NCBI GenBank assembly: GCA_030044035.1
Contig: JASHWN010000252.1
Span: forward strand, 1 to 5,073
Length of the DNA stretch: 5,073 nucleotides
Origin: Xanthobacteraceae bacterium
Lineage (GTDB): Bacteria; Pseudomonadota; Alphaproteobacteria; Rhizobiales; Xanthobacteraceae
Direction: 5' to 3'
Each line of letters begins with the position of its first letter. Within the stretch, counting starts at the first letter, position 1. The translations under genes and the position numbers were made by a program. The notes below the pieces were generated by a model. That model was not told the origin of the DNA. It did no database searches and worked only from the letters and a program-made list of their open reading frames with translations. Shown here piece after piece: positions 1 to 5,073 of this stretch.

Positions 1-144
1 CTGATCGACTATCACATCGTGTACGCGGGCTGCTTGGGGTACCTGATCGCCAAACGCGCCGGTCATGTGTTCGGCCTCGACGGTGTGGTCGAGAGTTGGC
101 GCCTGCCCGAACATTATCCGGCGCTGCGGCCGCTGGTGGGCTGA
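1..144 (+). CDS. C-terminal end of an unidentified protein, possibly a DoxX-like membrane protein (5' end outside window)
   Basis: Frame 1 is open from the first base to a TGA at 142-144 and gives 47 residues. The segment starts with a mildly hydrophobic stretch (LIDYHIVYAGCLGYLIA), which could be the end of a last membrane helix. A basic pair, a GLDG motif and a proline-rich polar tail ending in LRPLVG follow. A final helix followed by a short G-rich, LD-containing turn recalls the C terminus of small DoxX/DoxD-type membrane proteins. That resemblance is weak and is offered only as a hypothesis. A strong terminator hairpin lies 24 bp after the stop, which supports this being the true end of a gene and of its transcript. 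Too little is visible to assign a function. Confidence 0.6.
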   Translation: MIDYHIVYAGCLGYLIAKRAGHVFGLDGVVESWRLPEHYPALRPLVG

Positions 145-168
145 GCCACAACCTGTCGGTATGTTTGT

Positions 169-202
169 GTGATGCCCGGCCTCGCGCCGGGCATCACGTC
201 TT
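169..202 (+). terminator. Rho-independent-type terminator hairpin
   Basis: GTGATGCCCGGC (169-180) and GCCGGGCATCAC (186-197) are perfect reverse complements. They form a 12-bp, GC-rich stem with a 5-nt loop (CTCGC, 181-185). Only a short T-containing tail (GTCTT, 198-202) follows, so the U-tract is weak, as is common in GC-rich alphaproteobacteria. The hairpin sits 24 bp after the upstream stop codon and about 75 bp before the next start, as expected for the terminator of the upstream gene. With its weak U-tract it might instead act mainly as a 3' mRNA-stabilising structure. Confidence 0.75.
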
Positions 203-261
203 AAGGACCGTTGCGAAACCGGCTAGGTTGCCGGCGGCTAAGCGAGCAAAACGGGCGACCC

Positions 262-268
262 AGGCGGA
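262..268 (+). promoter_or_regulatory. Probable ribosome binding site of the Pat-like gene
   Basis: The purine-rich AGGCGGA ends 5 nt before the ATG at 274. It is an imperfect Shine-Dalgarno sequence, but together with the protein alignment it favours ATG 274 over the in-frame TTG at 211. Starting at 211 would add 21 mostly basic and polar residues that the family does not have. Confidence 0.45.
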
Positions 269-273
269 CGACG

Positions 274-2964
274 ATGTCGACGTATCGATTGGAGACGCTG
301 TTCGCGCCGCGCTCGGTCGCCGTAGTCGGAGCGTCGCCGCGGATCACTTCTCCCGGACGCGCGGTGTTGCTGAACCTGCAGCGCAGCGGCTTTGCCGGTC
401 CGGTCAGCCTGGTCAATCCGCATTACCCGGCGATCGAGGGCGTCGCGGCGGTCAAATCCTACGCAGCACTTGCGCAAGCGCCCGATCTCGCCGTGATCGC
501 GGTGCCGCCGCCGGCGGTACCTGCGGTGGTTGCGGAGGCCGCCGCCAAGGGCACGCCGGCCGGCATCATCATCACCGCGGGCCTCGGCCATGGCCCGGGC
601 TCGCTCGCGGAAGAGAGCGAGCAGGCCGCGCGCGCCGCGGGCATGCGGCTTGTCGGCCCGAACTGCCTCGGCGTCCTGGTGCCACAGGCCAAGCTCAATG
701 CCAGCTTCGCTGCGGCGATGCCGCGCGCCGGCGATTTGGCGCTGATCTCGCAGTCGGGGGCCATCGCCGCCGGACTGGTCGCCTGGGCGGCGACGCACGA
801 TGTCGGTTTCTCGGCGATCGTTTCGCTTGGCGACGGCTTCGACGTCGACTTTGCCGACCTGCTCGACCATTTCGCGCTGGATCGGCGCACCCGCGCCATC
901 CTGCTCTACATCGAATCGATCAAGGATGCGCGCAAGTTCATGTCGGCGGCGCGTGCGGCGGCACGCGGCAAGCCGGTGCTGGTGATCAAGTCCGGCCGTC
1001 ACGCGCAGGGCGCCAAGGCGGCGGCCACCCATACCGGCGCGCTGGCCGGTTCGGACGCGGTCTACGACGCCGCGTTCCGTCGTGCCGGGCTGTTGCGCGT
1101 GCTCGATCTCGACGAACTGTTTGCCGCCGCGGAGACGCTTGGCCATTTGACCGAATTGTCGGGCAAGCGCCTCGCCATTCTTACCAATGGCGGCGGCGTC
1201 GGTGTGCTCGCCGTCGACCGGCTGGCCGATCTCGGCGGTGAGCTGGCCGATATCTCGCCAGCGGCGCTGCAAAAACTCGATGCCGCGCTGCCGCCGATCT
1301 GGTCGCGCGCCGATCCGGTCGACATCGCCGGCGATGCCGATGCGGCGCGCTACGCTGCCGCGCTGGAGCTTTTGCTGGCTGACGAAGCCAATGACGCGAT
1401 CTTGGTCATGAACGTGCCGACCGCGCTCGCCGCGCCGCGCGACGCCGCCAACGCGGTAATCGGGGTGGCGCAAAAGCACCGCGGCGAGCGCTTTCCGCCG
1501 AAACCGGTATTGGCGGTCTGGCTCGGCGACAGCGGCCCGGCGGAAGCGGCGTTCGATGCCGCGCACATCCCGAGCTACGCGACCGAGAGCGACGCGGTCG
1601 GCGGCTTCATGCATCTGGTGCGCTACCGGCAATCGCGCGAGCTTTTAATGGCGACGCCGCCGAACCTGCCGCAGGATTTTGCGCCCGATGCGGCCGCGGT
1701 GCGGCGGGTGCTCGATGGTGTGGGTGAGGGGCGGACGTGGCTCGATCCCATCGAGCTCGCTCGCGTGCTTTCCGCTTATCAGATTCCGATCGCGCCGGCG
1801 GTCTTGGCGCGCCATGCCGATGCAGCGGTCGCGGCGGCCAAGCCGTATCTCGATACCGGTACGCCGGTCGTCCTCAAAATCCAGTCGCCGGACATCGTGC
1901 ACAAATCCGAAGTCGGTGGCGTGCGGCTCGATCTCGGCAACGAGCGCGCCGTGCGCGAGGCGGCTTCTGATATTTTGCGCCGCGCCCGCGAGGCCAAGCC
2001 CGAGGCGCGGATCGATGGCGTCACGGTGTTTCCGATGATCGTGCGCCCCAAGGCGCGCGAACTGATCGTCGGCATAGCCGACGACCCGACCTTCGGCCCG
2101 GTCGTCGTGTTCGGTCAGGGCGGCACTGCGGTCGAGGTCGTCGCCGACAAGGCGCTGGAACTGCCGCCGCTCGATCTGGCGCTGGCGCGCCGCCTCATCG
2201 CCCGCACGCGGGTTTCTCGCATTCTCAAAGCCTATCGCAACGTGCCGGCGGCCGACGAGCGCGCTATCGAGCTTCTGCTCGTCAAGCTGGCGCAGCTTGC
2301 GGCCGACTTTCCGGAAATCCGCGAGATCGACCTCAATCCGGTGCTGGCCGACGAGGGAGGCGTCATCGCGGTCGATGCGCGCATCTCGATCGCACCGCTC
2401 GATCAAAAGCCGCGCCACCCGTGCGGCCATCCGCGTTTCGCCATCAGGCCGTACCCGAAAGAATGGGAGCGGCGCATCGCGCTCGCCGATGGCACCGCGG
2501 TGCTGGTCCGCCCGATCCGACCCGAGGACGAGGCGCTCTATCCGCAGTTCTTGCGCCACGTGACGGCGGAGGATTTGCGGCTGCGCTTCTTCGCGCCGAT
2601 CAAGGAATTCAGCCACGCCTTCATCGCGCGCTTCACCCAGATCGATTACGCGCGCGCTATGGCGTTCATCGCAGTCGCCGAAGCGGGCGGCGCGATGCTC
2701 GGCGTCGTGCGCCTGCACGCCAATTCCACCTACGACAAGGGCGAATATGCCGTCCTGGTGCGCTCCGATCTGAGGGGCCACGGGCTGGGCTGGCGGCTGA
2801 TGCAGCTGTTGATCGAATACGCCCGCGCCGAGGGCATCCATGCCATCGAGGGCCAAGTGCTGGGCGAAAACACCACGATGCTCGCCATGTGCCGCCAGCT
2901 CGGCTTCGCGGTGGTGCCGGATGCGGCCGATCCGGCCATCTGCGTCGTCAAGCTCGCGGTTTAG
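274..2964 (+). CDS. pat: Pat/YfiQ-like protein lysine acetyltransferase: NDP-forming acyl-CoA synthetase-like region fused to GNAT domain
   Basis: The protein has 896 aa, close to E. coli YfiQ/PatZ (about 886). Domains, approximately: CoA-binding Rossmann domain 9-135 (VAVVGAS 15-21, GPNCLG 128-133); succinyl-CoA-synthetase-like domains 150-455 (SQSGA 159-163, THTGALAG around His253, TNGGG 304-308); ATP-grasp 490-705 (SPDIVHKSEVGGV with His543, EIDLNP 684-689); GNAT 740-890. The GNAT domain has the acetyl-CoA loop RGHGLG (834-839), and Glu824 in GEYAVLVRSD aligns with the proposed catalytic glutamate of Salmonella Pat. Known members transfer acetyl from acetyl-CoA to a lysine of AMP-forming acyl-CoA synthetases in the cytosol and inactivate them; deacetylases reverse this. 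His253 matches the phospho-acceptor histidine of ADP-forming acetyl-CoA synthetases, so residual ligase activity is possible. ATG 274 is chosen because homology begins directly there. The gene is monocistronic here and convergent with livF. The family is secure; the substrates are inferred. Confidence 0.9.
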   Translation: MSTYRLETLFAPRSVAVVGASPRITSPGRAVLLNLQRSGFAGPVSLVNPHYPAIEGVAAVKSYAALAQAPDLAVIAVPPPAVPAVVAEAAAKGTPAGIIITAGLGHGPGSLAEESEQAARAAGMRLVGPNCLGVLVPQAKLNASFAAAMPRAGDLALISQSGAIAAGLVAWAATHDVGFSAIVSLGDGFDVDFADLLDHFALDRRTRAILLYIESIKDARKFMSAARAAARGKPVLVIKSGRHAQGAKAAATHTGALAGSDAVYDAAFRRAGLLRVLDLDELFAAAETLGHLTELSGKRLAILTNGGGVGVLAVDRLADLGGELADISPAALQKLDAALPPIWSRADPVDIAGDADAARYAAALELLLADEANDAILVMNVPTALAAPRDAANAVIGVAQKHRGERFPPKPVLAVWLGDSGPAEAAFDAAHIPSYATESDAVGGFMHLVRYRQSRELLMATPPNLPQDFAPDAAAVRRVLDGVGEGRTWLDPIELARVLSAYQIPIAPAVLARHADAAVAAAKPYLDTGTPVVLKIQSPDIVHKSEVGGVRLDLGNERAVREAASDILRRAREAKPEARIDGVTVFPMIVRPKARELIVGIADDPTFGPVVVFGQGGTAVEVVADKALELPPLDLALARRLIARTRVSRILKAYRNVPAADERAIELLLVKLAQLAADFPEIREIDLNPVLADEGGVIAVDARISIAPLDQKPRHPCGHPRFAIRPYPKEWERRIALADGTAVLVRPIRPEDEALYPQFLRHVTAEDLRLRFFAPIKEFSHAFIARFTQIDYARAMAFIAVAEAGGAMLGVVRLHANSTYDKGEYAVLVRSDLRGHGLGWRLMQLLIEYARAEGIHAIEGQVLGENTTMLAMCRQLGFAVVPDAADPAICVVKLAV

Positions 2965-3001
2965 CGCGCGATGGCCTTCATTCCGCCGCGGCGAGCCGCG
3001 T
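2965..3001. other. Convergent intergenic gap with a weak hairpin
   Basis: Only 37 bp separate the stop of the Pat-like gene from the stop of livF on the other strand. The gap contains one small inverted repeat, CGCGG (2987-2991) and CCGCG (2996-3000), with a 4-nt loop. No T-run follows on either strand, so this is at best a weak bidirectional terminator. Some read-through into the opposing gene seems likely. Confidence 0.35.
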
Positions 3002-3736
3002 TCAAATGCCGAGGTAGCGGTGCTGGACGTCGGCCGCGGTTTGCAGTTCGGCCGAACTGCCGGTCCACACCACGCGGCCGCGCTCGATAATCGTGTGGCG
3101 GTCGGCGATGCGGGTCAGCGCGTCGACGTTCTTGTCGATGACCAGGATGGCTTGGCCGCCGGCGCGCAAGCCTGCGAGGCAGCGCCAGATTTCGTCGCGA
3201 ATGAGCGGCGCCAGCCCCTCGGTGGCTTCGTCGAGGATGAGGAGCCGCGGGTTGGTCATCAGCGCGCGGCCGATGGCGAGCATCTGCTGCTCGCCCCCGG
3301 ACAACAGGTTCGCCATGCTGCCGGCGCGCGCGGCAAGGCGCGGAAACAGCCCAAACACCTTGTCGAGCGTCCACGGAGTGGCGACGCCGCTGTGGTTGGC
3401 GGCGGTCGCGATCAGATTTTCGCGCGCCGTGAGATTGCGAAAAACCTGGCGGCCTTCGGGAACGAGGCCGATGCCGCGCTTGGCGATCCGATACGACGGC
3501 AGATCGCGGATGTCGGCGCCGGCGAAGCGGATTGCGCCGGCCGTGGCCCGCGTCAATCCCATGATCGAGCGCACCGTCGTGGTCTTGCCCATGCCGTTGC
3601 GGCCCAACAGCGACACCATCTCGCCCGGCTTGACCTTGAGTGACACGCCGAACAGCACGCGGCTCAAACCGTAGCTTGTCTCGATCCCCGATACGTCGAG
3701 CAATGCGCCGGCGGGCGGACCATTCTGCTCAGCCAT
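3002..3736 (-). CDS. livF: Branched-chain amino acid type ABC transporter ATP-binding protein LivF
   Basis: This 244-aa protein has the usual LivF length. It is one of the two cytoplasmic ATPases that power a HAAT-family importer (branched-chain amino acids, or in this group also amides, urea or aromatic acids). Motifs: Walker A GRNGMGKT (45-52), PEGRQVF with Q-loop Gln97, NLTARENL (101-108), signature LSGGEQQ (145-151), Walker B LLILDE (165-170). PEGRxxF followed by LTxxENL is the hallmark that separates LivF from LivG. The switch segment after Walker B reads LVIDKN (198-203) where most LivF proteins have VEQN. The ATG at 3736 is chosen over upstream in-frame starts because of an AGGA 8 nt upstream and because family homology begins near residue 11. 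The start overlaps the end of livG by 8 nt, pointing to translational coupling. It is the last gene of the operon in this window. Confidence 0.93.
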   Translation of the reverse strand: MAEQNGPPAGALLDVSGIETSYGLSRVLFGVSLKVKPGEMVSLLGRNGMGKTTTVRSIMGLTRATAGAIRFAGADIRDLPSYRIAKRGIGLVPEGRQVFRNLTARENLIATAANHSGVATPWTLDKVFGLFPRLAARAGSMANLLSGGEQQMLAIGRALMTNPRLLILDEATEGLAPLIRDEIWRCLAGLRAGGQAILVIDKNVDALTRIADRHTIIERGRVVWTGSSAELQTAADVQHRYLGI

Positions 3737-4490
3737 GGCGCGCGTCCTGCTCGCCCAGATAGGCCTCGCGCACCGCCGCATCGGCGCGCACCGCGACCGG
3801 ATTGCCGCTGGCGATGACGCGGCCATAGACCAGCACGGTGATGCGGTCAGCCAGCGCAAACACCGTCTCCATGTCGTGCTCGATCAACAGCATGGTGATG
3901 TCGCCTTTGAGCCGGCGCAGCATGGCGACCATGCGGGCGGATTCGTCGGCGCCGAGACCGGCCATCGGTTCGTCGAGCAGAAGCAGCCGCGGCTTGGTGG
4001 CGAGCGCCACGGCGATTTCGAGCTGGCGCTGCTCGCCGTGGCTGAGCTTGTCGACGCGCGTCTCGGCGCGCGCGGCGAGGCCGACGGCGTCGAGCGCTTG
4101 CAGCGCCGGCTGGCGCAGCGCCGCCTCGCCGCGCGCGTCCTTCCAAAAGTAAAACGAATGACCGGCATGGGCCTGCACCGCGAGCGCGACATTGTCGAGC
4201 GCGGTGAAGTCGGCAAACAGCGAGGTGATCTGAAACGAGCGGGCGAGGCCGAGCTGGCTTCGGCTGTGCACCGCAAGTGCGCTGATGTCGCGGCTGTCGA
4301 AGCGGATGCTGCCGCCCTGCGGCGCGAGCTCGCCGGCCAAAAGGCCGATCAGCGTGGTCTTGCCGGCGCCGTTCGGGCCGATGACGGCGTGGCATTCGCC
4401 GGCGGTGATGTCGAGCGCGATGGCGTCCGCCGCGACTACGCCGCCGAAGCGCTTGGTTAGGCCGGCGACTTGCAGCAGCGGCTCAGTCAC
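3729..4490 (-). CDS. livG: Branched-chain amino acid type ABC transporter ATP-binding protein LivG
   Basis: This 253-aa protein is the second ATPase of the Liv-type importer and should pair with LivF on the cytoplasmic face of the LivH/LivM permease. Motifs: Walker A GPNGAGKT (38-45), ARSFQI with Q-loop Gln87, signature LSHGEQRQLEIA (149-160), Walker B LLLLDE (169-174) followed by PMAGLG, and H-loop His205 in LLIEHDM. The LSHGEQ variant and the EPMAGLG D-loop are usual for LivG proteins. An insertion between Q-loop and signature (GHSFYFWKDARGEAALRQPA) is typical of LivG helical domains. The start is GTG at 4490: homology begins at once (TEPLLQVAGLTKRFGG), and a GGAG lies 9 nt upstream. The open frame to an ATG at 4562 would add 24 Cys/Arg-rich residues and overlap livM by 80 bp, so it is rejected. 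The start overlaps livM by 8 nt and the end overlaps livF by 8 nt. Confidence 0.93.
   Translation of the reverse strand: MTEPLLQVAGLTKRFGGVVAADAIALDITAGECHAVIGPNGAGKTTLIGLLAGELAPQGGSIRFDSRDISALAVHSRSQLGLARSFQITSLFADFTALDNVALAVQAHAGHSFYFWKDARGEAALRQPALQALDAVGLAARAETRVDKLSHGEQRQLEIAVALATKPRLLLLDEPMAGLGADESARMVAMLRRLKGDITMLLIEHDMETVFALADRITVLVYGRVIASGNPVAVRADAAVREAYLGEQDARHG
3745..3748 (-). promoter_or_regulatory. livF ribosome binding site inside livG
   Basis: AGGA on the minus strand sits 8 nt before the livF ATG, within the last codons of livG. It supports the start at 3736 and fits reinitiation or coupling across the ATGGCTGA overlap. Confidence 0.55.
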
Positions 4491-5073
4491 GGCGGCGCAC
4501 TCCGAGCAGGCCCTCGATGCCGCCATGCAGGAAAATCGCGACCAGCAACAGCGCCGGCCCAAGGAACAGGCCGGGATATTCGGTGACGCGCGACAGCGCC
4601 TCCTCGAGCAAGAGATACGTCACGGTGCCGAGCACCGGGCCAAACAACGAGCCGAGCCCGCCGAGGATGACCATGACCATCAGATCGCCGGACCGCGTCC
4701 AATACATCATCGCCGGGCTGATGAAGTTGGTGTGGTTGGCGAGCAGCGCGCCGGACAGCCCGCACAGCGCGCCGGCAATGACGAAGCAGACGAGCTTGTA
4801 GCGAAACGGCGAGAAGCCGATGGCGCGCAGCCGCCGTTCATTGGACCGCGCGCCCCCAATCACCAGGCCGAAGCGCGAATTGACGAGGCGCGATACCAGG
4901 AACAGGCTCGCCAACAGCAGCGCGAAGCACAGATAGTAAAGCTGCGTCGCGTTGTTGAGGTCGACGAGATCGGCGAAGCTGCTGCGGCTGCCGATGGTCA
5001 GGCCGTCGTCGCCGCCATAACGCTCGAGGCCCTGCGCCACGTAATAGACCATCTGCGCAAACGCCAGCGTGAT
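4483..5073 (-). CDS. livM: Branched-chain amino acid type ABC transporter permease LivM (5' part outside window)
   Basis: The frame is open from the window edge to TGA at 4483-4485, giving the C-terminal 196 residues of what is normally a protein of about 320-350 aa. It opens with ITLAFAQMVYYVA, a conserved stretch in LivM, followed by GGDDGL, the counterpart of the usual TGGxDGL. Membrane helices are likely at about residues 43-63, 90-112, 131-157 and 168-190 of the visible part. The cytoplasmic loop with GGARSNERRLRAIG (73-86) is the site expected to contact the ATPases. SPAMMYW, MVILGG.GSLFGPV and HGGIEGLL are further LivM landmarks. LivM forms the membrane channel with LivH and is inserted in the inner membrane. 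The ATG at 5052 is internal and not the true start. The stop overlaps the livG GTG by 8 nt. The substrate cannot be read from the sequence. Confidence 0.92.
   Translation of the reverse strand: MTLAFAQMVYYVAQGLERYGGDDGLTIGSRSSFADLVDLNNATQLYYLCFALLLASLFLVSRLVNSRFGLVIGGARSNERRLRAIGFSPFRYKLVCFVIAGALCGLSGALLANHTNFISPAMMYWTRSGDLMVMVILGGLGSLFGPVLGTVTYLLLEEALSRVTEYPGLFLGPALLLVAIFLHGGIEGLLGVRRRD
4500..4503 (-). promoter_or_regulatory. livG ribosome binding site inside livM
   Basis: GGAG on the minus strand lies 9 nt before the GTG start of livG, within the end of livM. It supports GTG 4490 as the start and fits coupled translation from livM. Confidence 0.5.

Noticed and set aside
205..250. Possible promoter (TTGCGA at 211-216 with a downstream GGCTAA) and a 5-bp leader hairpin (219-234)
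   Set aside because: The -10 element is poor and the spacing of 19 bp is too long; the hairpin is short. Neither stands out from GC-rich background, although a promoter for the Pat-like gene must lie in or near this gap.
211..273. Upstream in-frame TTG start giving a 21-residue N-terminal extension of the Pat-like protein
   Set aside because: The extension is basic and not family-like; ATG 274 has a plausible ribosome binding site and homology begins there.
96..1241. A 381-codon plus-strand open frame overlapping the start of the Pat-like gene
   Set aside because: It is Arg/Gly/Ala-rich in an alternative frame over a clearly conserved coding sequence and has no motif of its own.
238..2856. 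Two long minus-strand open frames (464 and 403 codons) antisense to the Pat-like gene
   Set aside because: Their translations are Arg/Asp/His-rich, without recognisable domains, and mirror the codon bias of the GC-rich sense gene. They are shadow frames.
3737..3859. Longer livF reading frame with an added 41-residue N terminus
   Set aside because: It lies wholly inside livG in another frame and is unlike LivF N termini.
2840..4460. Plus-strand open frames (up to 267 codons) across livF and livG
   Set aside because: They are antisense to genes with intact ABC ATPase motifs and have no recognisable domains; shadows of GC-rich codon use.

Overview
The window looks like chromosomal DNA of a high-GC alphaproteobacterium, most likely Hyphomicrobiales (Bradyrhizobium, Rhodopseudomonas or a Xanthobacteraceae relative). 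This rests on GC-rich third codon positions, the style of the proteins, and the type of GC-rich terminator hairpin seen. No marker in the window fixes the genus. I see no mobile elements, CRISPR arrays, tRNAs or rRNAs.

Layout on the plus strand: the last 47 codons of an unidentified gene, possibly a DoxX-like membrane protein, end at 144. A strong 12-bp terminator hairpin follows at 169-197. Then comes one large gene (274-2964, 896 aa) encoding a multidomain protein. It has a CoA-binding domain, succinyl-CoA-synthetase-like domains, an ATP-grasp domain and a C-terminal GNAT acetyltransferase domain. This is the architecture of the protein lysine acetyltransferase Pat (YfiQ/PatZ). In other bacteria Pat acetylates and switches off AMP-forming acyl-CoA synthetases.

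Layout on the minus strand, converging on the Pat-like gene across a 37-bp gap: livM (3' part, cut by the window end), livG and livF. These are the permease and two ATPase genes of a branched-chain amino acid type (HAAT family) ABC importer. livM/livG and livG/livF each overlap by exactly 8 nt, so they form a tightly coupled operon that continues beyond position 5073. The livH-type permease and the binding protein are probably encoded there or elsewhere.

The two halves are transcribed towards each other and need not share a function. Liv-type importers in this group sometimes carry aromatic or organic acids whose CoA ligases are Pat targets, but nothing here proves such a link. I found no convincing undescribed system. 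The points most worth a second look are a retained phospho-acceptor histidine (His253) in the synthetase-like half of the Pat-like protein and an unusual IDKN switch motif in LivF.
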